A stretch of DNA of 64,000 nucleotides from Stereum hirsutum FP-91666 SS1 (lineage: Eukaryota; Basidiomycota; Agaricomycetes; Russulales; Stereaceae), in contig NW_006763145.1 of the NCBI RefSeq assembly GCF_000264905.1, forward strand, positions 652,512 through 716,511. Reading direction: 5' to 3'. This document shows, piece by piece, positions 48,885 through 61,329 of this stretch (positions are counted from its first letter, which is position 1; each line of letters opens with the position of its first letter). The notes beneath the pieces are model-generated. The model worked only from the letters and a program-made list of their open reading frames with translations, made no database searches and had not been told where the DNA came from. The position numbers were made by a program, and so were the translations under genes.

Positions 48885-49872
48885 CGCCGAAACGGCCCCT
48901 CAGAAACCCCACACAGGTCAAATAGCATTTGCCATCATCATTGTGCGAGACTGGGACCGTCGGGAGAGCCTAGTAATGTTCCATTCTCAGCCACCCTAGT
49001 CAGATAGCAAATGCGAGTGCGGACATACCTTGATGAACAACTCCCATATAGGAAGGATCTCGTTCGGACTTTCTTCTACGCCCGTTTCTGCTTCAGATAC
49101 GGAGAGGTGAGCTCTGGCAGAGACGGTAAGCCCTCTTACGAATATACAAGGCAGTCCTTCTGCAGGGAACTGGGGTGGCGGAGGCGATGACCTAGTGACG
49201 GTGCTCTCACAACCATTCCTCCAAGATAAAGTGGTTCCGTCCTCTCCGAATGTAAGTGCGATGTCGGTGTCTTTGGGGAAGGAAGCCAGAGTCCAATGCC
49301 GCATAGACGCCGCCTGTGATAAGGATAATATCTTCATAGGCGAAATGTTCATCGCGGCGTTTGGCCAGTTCGATCCAAGCGGGAGCGTACTTCCGGATGT
49401 GATCCTGGTATTCACTTCTGTTGTTTGTTTCGTCCACGAAGGCGGGTCCGTGGAGGTGTATCACGGCACCACGCTCATCTTCTGTGCAGGAGAACTCGAT
49501 AAGACCGTCAACGATCGAGCTCCAGGCATCTAGACTGTGAGAAAGTCAAATACTCGTCTCCATTGTGGATGTAAAAGGTAGATGTCAATGGGCCCACCTA
49601 TTCAGCGCAACTTCTGATCCCCCGTGCTTTGCTTTCATCCCGTCGGTACCATAGAATCTCGGCATGATCAGGTTTTGGGCTCGATGTGTCTCGTTGGGAC
49701 CGGCGAGCTTCCAGTGAGAATTGTACTCGTGGTCTTCGAGCTGGTGGATATTGAAAGGACGATGAAAGACATTGCCTTTGAAGTATCCCATATCGCCGAT
49801 TTCGATTTGATAAGGCTTCTTGGTTGCATCTCCAGGGCCCAAAATACCGACGTGACGCCCGAAGTGAGAGAC
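48766..49872 (-). pseudogene. Member of an unnamed Agaricomycete family, single-base frameshift
   Basis: Exons recognised at about 49872-49598 (SHFGRHVGILGPGD ... YQIEIGDMGYFKGNVFHRPFN), 49534 onward (LDAWSSIVDGLIEF, GAVIHLHGPAFVDE, YAPAWIELAKRRDEHFAYED, IILITG) and a last exon with PTVPVSHNDDGK. I know this layout as a very large, functionally uncharacterised Agaricomycete family (GDVGY motif, a polar YA..H..SWY region, LVTGC, an FVRG block, a closing THDDxW). Between ILITGGVYAA and WTLASFPKD the frame shifts by one base near 49292-49300. The 5' end is unclear and no good start codon was found. The last exon runs into the CHAT reading frame by about 119 bp in another frame. Confidence 0.55.
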
Positions 49873-50982
49873 TTAGGTATTCTCGTCGCAGGATATGGTA
49901 CCCGTCATGAGTATATTGAAAAATGTCGAACGAGGACTCAGAGAGGAGTTGTGGTGCGATGATAATCGGCGTGGGGGTCAGGCCTTCAGGAATGGAAGCC
50001 TAGTAGACTACGTGCAGGCCACAGTGCGGGAACGTCCTCACAAATACGGCATGTCTTGCTATGCTAGCACTAATTCACTCACCCACTTGGGAGCGAGGGA
50101 AAGTAGGTCCGCAAGGGTATGCGAAAGCGTAGGGGGTACGGTGCCATGATGCTTCGCCTTTTCTTTCCTGTTTGTAGGTTAGCCAAGAACATGCCTGCCT
50201 TCGTGCGAAGCGTTCGCATTTGTTGACCGACCCGAATGACATGTTCTTGGAAATACGAAGACAGTGGTAAAACATGGTAAAACTCCTTACGGTGGTTCAA
50301 GTTGAAGGATCCCAACTTCAAGAGAAAGAAATGCTTGCCAACAACGCGTGGCGTCCCGCCAGCACCATATGCCAATGGTGGCACCCGTGAGAATGAGGCT
50401 AAATATTTATGCGGTCCTCTGAGCCCGAACAACCCCCATCTTTCGCATGATTCAAGCTCTGCAAGCGTTTGCACAAAACCAACCGTTGCTTTCATCTTCC
50501 TACTTCTTCGCATAATCATTTGAGCACCATGCGGTTGGGACGACAGATATCGACAAGCTGTCTCTCCGAAGATCAGGCTCAATAAGCTTCGAGTTTATGT
50601 ATGGGCGCGGGCTAAATCAGCTCCTTGCTGGAGGCAGCAGACCTTGCCCTCTCCATTCTTCAAACGCTTGGCTGGAAGGAACACACGCTCAGCGACGTCG
50701 GCAAACAATACGTGTCTTGTAAGTTATCTATCTAGAGCCGTCCATAGCATGTGCGTGTTGTCTTCTTCGAAGCGTATCCTTGTGTTCGAATAGGGTAATT
50801 GACCTAAGGAGCTAGGTACGGTCAACTCGGAATGTCTTGACCCCTCTTGAACCTTCCTCCCGGGATGCACCGCGTTCCTATGGACTTGTAGGCTTCTAGC
50901 GTTAATTGTCACCGTGCTGGACTATATAAAGACAGCCGCTCGAGGCTTGCGGTCCCCATCACTGACGACGACGCCCCTCACC
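49873..50982. other. Intergenic region upstream of the carboxypeptidase
   Basis: Between the minus-strand family gene and the S10 peptidase. The 167-codon minus-strand frame at 50079-50582 has no domain and no conserved motif; not called. The carboxypeptidase promoter occupies the right end. Confidence 0.45.
50923..50930 (+). promoter_or_regulatory. TATA box of the S10 carboxypeptidase
   Basis: TATATAAA 53-60 bp upstream of the ATG at 50983. Its position excludes the upstream in-frame ATG at 50914, which lies before it, as the translation start. Confidence 0.7.
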
Positions 50983-53238
50983 ATGCCTTCGGTCGTGCTG
51001 TCGCTACTTGGTCTTGGCCTTGGTGCTCTACATGCCTCGTCAGTCTCTGCTGGTCAAGTGCCTGTTGTCGATGGTGTTATTGGCGGTGTAAGGACCTCTG
51101 ACTCGACAACCAAAAATCTGGAGACTTTGGCCAGTGACGTCCGAGCTTCTACGCCTACACCAGGAGCTCTGCGTGTCACGGAGAACTCGGGCATCTGTGG
51201 TGAGTGTTATTTCCTCGAAGGTTCCTTTGGATGGGTAGTGACACTGACGATTATGCTATTCATAGAGACCACAGAGGGAGTTTATCAAGCATCGGGCTAT
51301 GGCGACCTTTCCGAAGACGAAAGTGTCTGGTGCGTCTATGTTCCTCGCACATGCTCCGACGACCGATACCATGTTAGAGCGCATGGCTGCAGATCACTGA
51401 CCATGCGTGGTTTTGTGCAGGTTTTGGTTCTTCGAAGCGCGTAACAATCCGGATACCGCACCCCTCATCACCTGGTTTAATGGCGGTGTGCGTGCGGCAC
51501 AACATTTCTGCCGAATGCAGTGTACTAATCGGCATTTCTCGCGACGTTAGCCTGGAAGTTCAAGTATGATTGGGTTGTTCCAGGAGCTAGGGCCATGTCG
51601 GATCAATAACGACAGCTCGACTGTATCGCTGAACCCCTATGCGTGGAATGAGTACGCCAACGTGTACGTCGTCTTCACATCCTGCACAGTATATTTAATA
51701 GAGACACTTATGAGGGATGGTTGGTTGGGTATCATAAATAGCCTCTTCATCGATCAGCCAGTAGGCGTTGGTTTCTCCTATGGAACCTCTACGGTTGGTA
51801 CCTCCGAAGAAGCCGCTTCAGATGTCTGGGACTTCATGCAGATCTGGATCACCGATGAGCGGTTCAGCAAGTACGCGGCAAACGACTTTGCCATCTGGAC
51901 GGAGTCGTATGTGCCACACATTCTTGCTAAACGACGCGGTTATTCACGATTACTTCAGATACGGAGGCCATTACGGACCTACCTTCGCATCGTAAGAACG
52001 CTTTCCACACGATGACGCGGGGTGTAATTGTTGAGATGATCTTCACTTCAGATACTTCATGGACCAGATTGCTGGTATCGCGAACGGGACTGTGTCTGGC
52101 ACTCCTTTGAACTTCAAGACTCTCGGTATAGGGAACGGTCTCACGGTATTTCCTCGCATCTCACGTTCAAAGAATGTCGGGTCATGTCTGACTCAAAAAT
52201 AATGTACATTAGGATGCTATGGCGCAGTACCCTCAATATCTTACCTATTCCCAGAACAACCCGTAAGCTTCCTTTCTTTCCTCGATTTTGACAGTGAAAA
52301 TGACCCCTAGTTCAGGTACCATCCATTGGTATCGTCGACTGTTTATAACAGGGCGAACACGTCAATGTATTCTTCCAATGGCTGCCAGCACCAAGTATGA
52401 CACCCCTTCATCTATTCCTTTCTTTCTCCATATTCACCGTGCCCGTACAGATCGAAGCCTGCAATAACAACGGCAGCAACTCAGTCTGCTCCTCGGCCCA
52501 GTCCTACTGCAACAACAACGTTCTCTCTCCTCTCGCAGGCGACTACGATGTCTACTATGTTCTCTCTACCAATGACGACTACCCGCCCGACATCACACCG
52601 TACCTCACGAATTCGAGCATTACGGACGCGATCGGGGCGGAGGCTGACTGGCAGGAAACGAGTACCACGGTCTACGATAACTTCGCGGCGACAGGCGATT
52701 GGATGAGGACGAAGAGTCCTTATTTGGAGAAGGTTATCGCTGCTGGGGTGAGCAAAAGCACAGGGATATGTAGAGTGTGATGCTGACGATTGGTGTTTTG
52801 CGGTGGACAGCTCAAAGTTGTGCTCTACAATGGTGACGCTGTAAGCTTCTCCCGTACCTGACGCCTCGCATATTTTTCTGACCTTTGTCTTATCCGATTC
52901 AGGACTTCATCTGCAACTACATGGGCGACGAAGCGACGGTGCGTCTCCCTTCTCCCCATCACCATCAATCACATTTCGAATAACGTTGTTTTCAATTTTA
53001 GATCGACGCGCTCCAAACCTCGACCAGCTCTCTTTGGGCCTCCCAATCCTTCGCAAACTACACCGTCAATGGTACTGTCGCAGGTCTCTACAAGAATGCC
53101 GATAACTTCTCGTACATCCGGTTTTATGGCTCCGGGCATGAGGTCCCAGCATATGAGTACGGGGATCTGGCCAGGGGACAAGCGGCGTTGCAGATGTTCG
53201 AGCAGATTATGATGGGTGGGGCGTTGGTTCCTACATGA
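50983..53238 (+). CDS. Serine carboxypeptidase, family S10
   Basis: Secreted or vacuolar exopeptidase removing C-terminal residues. The start at 50983 opens into a signal peptide ([23 protein letters not shown]). About ten exons. Motifs: [37 protein letters not shown] (oxyanion region), [15 protein letters not shown], the nucleophile in TESYGGHYGP (the Ser codon is split by an intron), the catalytic Asp in [17 protein letters not shown], and the catalytic His in [11 protein letters not shown]. The triad is complete. Many NxT/S sites. A strong TATA box suggests inducible expression. Some middle exon borders (52000-52450) are approximate. Confidence 0.88.
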
Positions 53239-53564
53239 TTTGAAGAGTAGACAAGTTAGACGATCTGTGGATTACGACTCCTTATGAGTAGGAAGAGACT
53301 TTGCCCTCGCTGTTAATGGTTATGGAGATAAATATATAATCTGGTACCTATATTGCATATTGAAAAATCGGGAGGGACCTTCATAGGCCGAGCTGTGGCA
53401 CCGTGGGAGATTTGACACAGACACGTGTCACATGACCGTGTGCGAGGATGCATTGATGATTGCGTCGCACGATGATTGTCTCTCGTTCCTTTTCGTTCTC
53501 ACCACGCCACCCCCATCGTCATATTCGACACTGTTCTTCAACTCCATTTTGATAAATCTCTGCA
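53239..53564. other. Promoter region of F-box gene 4
   Basis: 3' flank of the carboxypeptidase and 5' flank of F-box paralogue 4. Nothing else recognised. Confidence 0.5.
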
Positions 53565-56256
53565 ATGCCTGTCGTGACGAGAGCCAAGTCCGGAAAACTT
53601 CCTGTCCGGCGACAAGTCAGCCAGGCGACATCTGACGTCGAGGCTGTAGCTGGCTCTACTTCAACCGATAATCAAGGTAGTCATCTATACTCAAACATAT
53701 ACGTGCTGTTTTTACTGACAACCAAACGACACCATTCTCCACGCGTGCAGAGACGTCATTAACACCACGTCCGGCCAAACGAGCGAAGACCGTCGCGTCG
53801 TCCAACGCCGCGCCAATGAAGAAACAGAGCAAGGGACTTTCCAAGCGAAAGCAAGGCCTGCTCAGCGTACTCCCCACTCTTCCATTAGACATTCTTTTTG
53901 AGGTTCAACTTCACTCTTCCCAGAAAGCTAGAGTGTTCTTGCTAACTATGCATTTGACTGCAGATATTCAGCCACCTCACTCCTGCCAGCCTTCTCCATC
54001 TGTCGCGTGTCTCCAAAGAATTTCGTCAATTACTGCCGATTCGAAGCCGTGCTAGTCTATGGAAGTCGTCTTGGCAGAACCTTGGTCTTCCAGTCGTTCC
54101 CCCACCTTGTCCGGACGGTTGGTCCGAAATTGCCTGGATCAACCTGTTCTTTGGAGTCCCCCTCTGCCAGGTAAAATATTGTCACAATTTTTTTGGTCAT
54201 CGTAGCATTGTACTAATGATCAGTATTCACTGGTGCAGACGTGTGGAGCGAAGACTGATAACGAGATTGATTTCTGGCATCGTCGCCGAGCATGCAATCC
54301 ATGTCTGCTAACCAGGTAAAAGTTACAGTATATAACGTATGAGACGGTTGCAGGGCCTGATATCGATCCTCCGCTGTTTTTATGTAGCCTCATCCGCGGA
54401 AACGACGCGGTTGAACTTGTATCGGATCCCGAGTGGCTCGCCTATTTGCCCAACGCCAGCGGTGAGTCAAGCCGCCCAACCCCGCTCATGCAATATCTAC
54501 TCACTATCATTTTGTATACTAGTGTACCCACGGGACTCGAGAGGTGTACTGCTACGTGGTGCTTGGTTCCTCAAGCAGGACGTACTCGATCTGCAATCGC
54601 AAATGATCATCCTCACTGAGGGCCTCCAGCCTGCAGAAAAGAAAGAGAAAATTCAGTCTCTCCTGGACAGCCGAGCCCAGTCGGGCGAGGATCTGCGTAC
54701 AGTAAGAATCTTTATCTCCTATCACGTTGACATCTTCTCAAAGTCGTATTCATTCTAGCATGTGGCTATGTGCAAGAACTGGGCCCGTAGTCTGGAAAAC
54801 GCACAGTTATTTGACATTTACTTGGATAGGGCAAAGCGACGTACAGAGTAAGTATCAGTGACCTTCCTCAGTTAGCGTAGGGACTTACATCTTCATATAG
54901 AGTCGAGCAGCGATGCGTGGCTAAGGGATATACAACTGCCGATTTCGTTGCAGTTGCATCGCATCACGAAATACAGTCACTTCGGAGCGATAAACCCGTG
55001 TCCAAGCGAAGTAACTACCTATGGTTTTTTTTTCTCCCGTGCTAGGTTGCTCACGTTCCATGCTCTGCACTCTTAGTTTTTGCCAAAATATTTCCGCATC
55101 TTGAAGATGGACTCGAGAGTGCTAAGTCCAAGAGACTGTGGCGCGAGCGTGTCGGTCGCAAGGAGCGTCGCGCCGAACTAATACATACACAGTATGCCGA
55201 GTATTGGACGGCACTTCATCCACACAGTCTGGTGTTTCTGCCAAAAACGGTTGACTTTGACAGGCTTAGCCGGATCGTGCCTCTCCTCAAAGATGACTTA
55301 GAACCCAACGACGATTTCAAGGCCCGCGTGCAGCAAGCGATCCAGGACTCGGTTGAGGAAATCGAAGCGAGGGCAGTCAGGCTCAAGACATTGGTACTCT
55401 CCTCTCTTCCCCCGGCTACACTTACCGATTCTGCACCGTGTTCTCCCTTCGATATACCACGAGAGTTGCAGTTAGCGAAGAATGTTTACACTCGCAATCC
55501 GCAAACTACCCAAGTTAGCCTGTACCTTGATGAGGAAACTACGGATGATAGCCTGGAGTATTATGCTCTGTATGGGCTGGAGATCCTCACGGCTCGTTTT
55601 GATTACGATGATTGCGACGTTCCGTCTCTCAACGCGTCTGCTCAGGCCATAGTTCTCGGAATGCTCAAACTGCTTGGTCTGGATCCGGAAACAACGACAA
55701 CGGCGGACCTGTATCATCTAGATCCACAGTTTTTTTGTCACAGTCTGAGTTGCCCGCGAAAGCCTAGGTCTTGGAGATCTCATGTGAGATTTTCTTCTAC
55801 TTATTTCCCACATACCCCTCACTGACTTCAACTCCTGAATCCTCACAGCTAGATCATGTTTTGGAAATGGATATTAAGAAAGATCCCGCGCAGTGCGACC
55901 ATGGGTCCGAACTCCTCTCAGGGGCAGGACGACGTCAAGTTGATGATGGAGCTCAGGCCGAAAGAGGCTGGGGTTGCTCACACTGCACAGCGCATTACAC
56001 ATTGCACCCTCATTACTTGCCGCTGGGACCTTCGCTTGACACAGTGGTATGGATGCGTCGCAGAGAAATTACGAAGCACCTCCTAGAAATGTAGGTCCTT
56101 ACATCTATGACTGATAACGTTGGACACATGGAGCTCACCGTCCGTTTCATTTATAGACATAGAATAGACAAGCCACGTCAAGAGCTCGACTTCTACTATC
56201 ACCCGTATGGACGCTACAGTGGGAACGGAAAATGGTTCTTCGACATAGAGACATGA
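53565..56256 (+). CDS. F-box protein, paralogue 4
   Basis: 682 residues from eleven exons: 53565-53676, 53751-53902, 53964-54170, 54239-54315, 54388-54461, 54523-54701, 54759-54847, 54901-55010, 55077-55783, 55849-56090, 56157-56256. The N-terminus MPVVTRAKSGK and basic linker (GLSKRKQGLLSVLPTLPLDILFE) match paralogues 2 and 3. F-box: IFSHLTPASLLHLSRVSKEF. The TCGAK...RRRACNPC exon is 77 nt and the next conserved exon 89 nt, as in the others. C-terminal FDIPRELQLAKNVYT, FFCHSLSC, WGCSHCTAHYT and ELDFYYHPYGRY. No disabling change. About 33 kb from the tandem pair, so dispersed rather than local duplication. Confidence 0.85.
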
Positions 56257-56515
56257 CCCCCGCGAGGTCATCTGCTTCTCGCTCTTGAACGTCACCGGTC
56301 GCGACGTCTTTGTTGTTATTCAGCGAGTTGTACTATTTTCTGTGAATGAGATGAATATACCAAAACTTCGTTGCTTCCGAAGTGAAGTGATGAACACCTC
56401 CTGTAATACCTGTATTTGGCCAGAGACTCAGGATTTGCTCAGGCTTGTCTTTGCTCTCTTTGCATGTTTCTGTGTGGCAATATGTGATGGTGTTTCGAAA
56501 GTGCTTGTAATAACT

Positions 56516-57632
56516 CTACGCTTCGTCCCGCTTCTGCCCCGCACCAATAATCACTGGCGAGCATTCCCGCCTCCGCCGCTCGATCAAGAGCCACGACACT
56601 GTAGTTATCCACGCCGCCGCCACAGTGTGTACAGTCAGCCGACGAAGGACGAAAAGGAGCGGACAAGAGAACGTACAGATAAGGCTATCCAGCGTATCGA
56701 GAACGCTTGCTTCCACAACAATAGTGGGAAACTGCCTAATCCGGAGGAGGCCAAGGTATCGTTTATGGCGGTGATAGGTGGCGACGGGAGGTGAAGACGG
56801 GGACGATTCGTTCACGAGCTAGACAGAATGCAGGCGATTTAGCGAAAAAGAAATAAGCCAATGTTCAATGATGCTATGTTCGATTGAATGGTGCCATAAA
56901 AAGGCTACATACCTCGAGATCAGCGTCTTGGCCCCGCCGCCACAAGAACATCGTACCGTCCCTGGCTTTGAACCTGCCCGTTCTGGAGATGTGTTGAATT
57001 CATGCGACGCAATATAAGGTTTTGTGAAGTAGTGGGGACACATACACTTTATCCTGTCCTTCAGCCCTAGGCAACCACTCCTCTATTCCTCTGTATAACT
57101 CGCCCCAAACCCTCACCTCAACTGGCCTTCCCCTCTTCTTCCGATTACTCTCATACTCCGTTTTCTGCCCGTTCGCATTCGGATTTGGATTTGGATTCGC
57201 ATTCTCCTCCTCCTCACCCTCGTCCTTTGCCTTGCCTTTCCCCTTATCAATCTTCTTCCGCTTTCCAAGTCCGAGTTTACCCTTCCCACCGCCACCACCA
57301 CCACTCCACCCAACCCTCGTATCATCGCTTGCTGTATCCCCATCCGCGTCCCCATTAGCACCATGTTCGGAACCAGAACCATGTCCACCAATGTCGTACT
57401 TGATCTCCCCGACCAAATCGAACTGTCCGAGATCGGGGTCACGTCGTCTGAGTTTAGTAATCTCGGGCTCCCATGACGGAGTCGTGATTTCGTAGAAGAT
57501 GTGGTCGGATTGTGAGGAGATGGTTAAGTTGTGGAGGGATGTGGTAGTCAATGTCAGGGTAGTATGGCTGGAAACCTGAATGTCGTCTTTTATCGTTGTC
57601 GCCATCGGCGCGGTAGACGTAGACGTGGACAT
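56516..57632 (-). CDS. DUF6593-domain protein
   Basis: 293 residues from four exons (57632-57046, 56982-56913, 56818-56677, 56598-56516), an exact codon sum. Landmarks of this basidiomycete domain: LTISSQSDHIFYEITTP near the N-terminus, GRFKARDGTMFLWRRGQDADLE in the middle, and LDTLDSLILSWLLIERRRRE at the end. A long low-complexity insertion lies in the first exon: a Gly run, KRKKIDKGKGKAK, a Glu run and four Asn-Pro repeats. It could act as a basic nuclear signal. The molecular function of the domain is unknown. Confidence 0.8.
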
Positions 57633-59559
57633 TAGCGACCAGGGAGAAGAGGAGGAGGTGATGATTAGAATGGAGATGACAGGCAGTAGATGAGGGAGTG
57701 CTGAAGTTCTGACCGACCGTACTTATCGCACCACGAAAGCTCGTTAATGAACTTACACGGTGATGAAACGCCATATACATAGCACCGCAAAAAGTCCTCT
57801 CCCTCCGCGCTATGCCATGTAGGCAACGCCCACTTCCACCCACTGACACCGGCCCATCGCCAACCCATTGCTAACTCACTAGTTTCCACGCCCCTTCGGC
57901 TACCGATGGAATATGGGGAACATCGTAGTGGGATGGAGTGGGAGATGCCACGCTCTTCCTCCCACCGGGTCGACTAGATGGGAACCTTACCGTACTACGG
58001 GAGGTCGTTAGCGGGTACGAAGGGTGAAGGATGGAGATTGTGGGGTGAACAGCGGAGTGTCCGTCGGTAGCGAACTGTGTGCATAGATGGGGCCGTCGGA
58101 ATAATGTGAGTGAGTGGTGTCGTCGTGCACCAAAACATGAGCGCTGCGCAAGCCAAGGACAGCTTGTTGAAGCTAGCGAAGGCGTGGCTGATGAGTCTAA
58201 TAATGCGAATACTTGGCATAGGCACACTGTGCCGCAACTATGCTGTCAGGGCGGGGTTACAATTCTGAGGATAGCCATGAATGCTGCCATGTTTCTGTGC
58301 AGTAGTGTCGAAGGGTCACAGTGGTGTACACCAGCTTTGTGAAAATGAGCACGAGGAAGTTATTACCTCGGAGAGTCGGTCAGAAGCAAAGTAATTCATG
58401 CTGCCCGACCTTTTCCCTCTGTACCGGTATTGATATAGCAGACGCCGTGTGCCCCAGACGCTAGGAACATCGACGATGCAGGGAAAGCAGAACCAGGTCG
58501 TTCTATGTATGCAGTCCACACAATAGGAAGTGTGCATCGAAAGAATGCATTCTAGATATTAGAAAATCCAAAAGTACAAGTCAGGATACCACTGAAAAAC
58601 AATAATATCAAGGCTCGAGAGAGTGAAACAGAGTAGCATCGGCGAAACGGTTCTTTTCCCATTGCGAGGCCCTTTCATGGGAAGATAAAAATACGCATCT
58701 TCGAGCCGTTCCCACCAGCAGGAAGACAAGCTGCGGTCCCGAGTCGCGTGCAAGAAACGTGGAGCTCTGATGGGATGTCGCTCGCTGGATGAGGATCTCT
58801 GTCTCCCATACTAGGACAGGATAGGGGTTGTTGCCCGAACTTGAAGGGATTTGCGCCACGCCACCGTGGCGGTTGGAAGAGCACGTAAACGAAGTGGCCA
58901 AAACGAAGCGTGGATATAGGTTTTCACTGAATTCGTGAAGGATGCAGTTGTCTGTTGAGTCAGAGGGGGATTATGGATGAGCAGAGTCAAGTAAAGCGCA
59001 TAGAGAAAGTAGAACGACGCACGACATATAATAGTCTACAACACCCGCTCCTGACTCTTCTAATATTCCCTTCCCGGCCCCGCAAGGAGGGCTCCTAGGA
59101 CCTACCTACGCGCACGACGAACCGAAACCTCAAAGGGTAGATAAATACAACGGTTCATGATCTTTCATCTATGATTACTGCTAATTCCTGTACGTCCCCC
59201 GGACCATCAAACAAGTGGATGATAGCTACAAATATTGGGATGACGTATAACCACTGAAGATCGGTGAAAGGGCAAAGTCACCTAGCCCCTTACTTTTGCT
59301 TCGTCGACCACCACAAACCCATCATAATACTTACCTCCGCACATCCGCATCTAAACTGTTCCAATCTCGACCTCTCACTCACACAAACCACACGCACAAA
59401 AAAACTCCCAGCGGATACTCAAGTCCTCGCATCCATCTTCATCTTCAAAAACCGAAGGTCGAATGGCAGAGAGCTTTCACATTCAAGGGATGGATCAAGG
59501 CCGAAATCCGAAAGGTGTCGTGTGTCGTCTTACGGCTCTAGAAGGACAACCAAAAGCGT
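57633..59559. other. Long intergenic region
   Basis: Nearly 2 kb between the start of the DUF6593 gene and the 3' end of the PRPP synthetase gene, both on the minus strand. The frames at 57871-58237 and 58608-58901 (-) and 58079-58342 (+) are short, Ser/Arg-rich and lack domains, splice partners or paralogues. No repeat or RNA gene was recognised. Confidence 0.45.
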
Positions 59560-61329
59560 TCAGAACCCGTTCATCCCTGCAGCAGCGTTCGCCCAGTCAC
59601 CAAACAGTAAGCTGATCGACTCTCCGTTATGCGTCCGACGGATGCTCTCCGCGATTGTGGGGCTGATGTCGAGCGTGACGAGCTTCGCGCAGAGGTCTTG
59701 GTGTTCGTGTTGTGGGATTGTGTTCGTTACCTGCGATGTGTGGATAGGGGTACGTGAGTGGATTGGAGGAGTAGAGGTGAGGAGGAAAGGGAGCGTACGA
59801 TGAGGGTGTCTATGGGGAGGGAATCGATCGTCTGCATCCGAGTTTCGGAGAAGAGGCCTGCGTAATACAGAAAAAATAAATTACTATCTGCCAGTGTGGG
59901 CAAACGAAGCAGTCGGAGACCTACCATGCGAGATGATAGCGTGGACTCTGCTCGCTCCGTTGTCCCGTAATGATTTGGCAGCCAAGGTAAGGGTGCTACC
60001 CGTGTCGATCATATCGTCGACCACGATCGCAACCTAGAAATGGAGAACGATTGAGCTCATCTACCTTCCAAAGTGTAACATTGAAGTGGGAGAGAAGGAG
60101 GAAGGAGAGGACGCACCTTGTCCTTGACGCTACCGACGAGAAGCTCCATCTTCTCCGGTGCGTCTTCGGCCTTGCCTTCCCGTTTTCTGTGAAAGAGGGC
60201 GAATTCGAGATCGAGTTTGTCCGCGATAGCAGTGACTCTGCGATGATAGAGTGTTGGTCAGTCCGAAGAACGTGAGACAGGTATAGAAATGCGTTGACGG
60301 CAAGGACGATGTGGCGTGCGTCGTGCCACACGTACGTCTGTAGAACGAGGACGAATAAACGTCCGCAGATCAGAAATCAACAAAATCGGACTTGCTTGTG
60401 AGCCGGCCGAGGAGAGCTGTCTGCTTTATTTGAAATCGATTTCTCCGATCAGGTACTCTGTTCAAGGACAGACATCCATGGGTGCCACGCCAGGATGCGC
60501 CACAGGCGAACAGTCCTCCGAAACTACGAACCTTGACCACAAAAACCACCATACTCGTCGGGTACGCACGCAGGCCAGAGACAAGAGAGATTGAACACGG
60601 ACTAGAAGTGACTCACCGCTTCGCCCCTCCCGCATCTGGACTGACAATGACCCCATTCTGCCAATCCTCTATGTTCTGCTTGATATACGCGATCATGAGC
60701 GGTTCCGAGTACAAGTTATCCACCGGAAAGTCGAAGAATCCTTGGATCTGGCTCGCATGGAGGTCCATCGTAATAACATGGTCGCATCCTGCTACCGCCA
60801 ACATATTCGCGACAAGCTTCGCGGTGATGGGTGCGCGACTCTTGTCCTTCTTGTCCATCCGAGCGTAGGGGTAGCACGGAATGACAGCAGTGATGCGACG
60901 TGCTGAAGCGCCTTTGCAGGCGGAGATGAGGATGAGAAGTTCCATGAGGTGGTCATTGACATCTGCGCAGGACGACTGGATGATGAAGACGTCTTCGTCA
61001 CGGACGGACTCGGAGATCTTCACGTTGACCTCTCCGTTAGAGAATTTGACGACGGTGCATGGTGTGAGGGGGATGTTGAGTCTGAGATGTTGGGTTGGAT
61101 GATGTGGGGCCGGGGAGGAGCGCCATGGGCATTCGTTCAGAGACAAAGCAGCTCGGGGGAGAGAGACTGCTCACCGCTCAGCCACAGACTTGGCGAGCTC
61201 AGGATGGCTATTCCCTACGTTCATGTCCACCCATCGGAAATCGACGAAATTTAGTCATAAAAATGGCCATCGTGTGTAGGGGTCAAGGAACGCACCGGTG
61301 AGGATCTTTATCGAGTTTCCGTGGAGCAT
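59560..61329 (-). CDS. Ribose-phosphate pyrophosphokinase (PRPP synthetase)
   Basis: Makes PRPP from ribose 5-phosphate and ATP for nucleotide, His and Trp synthesis; cytosolic. Starts [12 protein letters not shown] at 61329. Exons encode [37 protein letters not shown], the catalytic/ATP region [54 protein letters not shown], and the PRPP-binding signature [15 protein letters not shown]. The C-terminus is [19 protein letters not shown]. Length about 320 residues, typical for the short PRS type without the insertions of yeast Prs1 and Prs5. All signature residues present. Confidence 0.92.

Noticed and set aside
50079..50582. 167-codon minus-strand frame
   Set aside because: No recognisable motif, no splice partner and no link to the downstream family gene; treated as chance.
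50914..50982. In-frame upstream ATG for the carboxypeptidase
   Set aside because: It precedes the TATA box at 50923 and would hide the signal peptide behind a charged leader.
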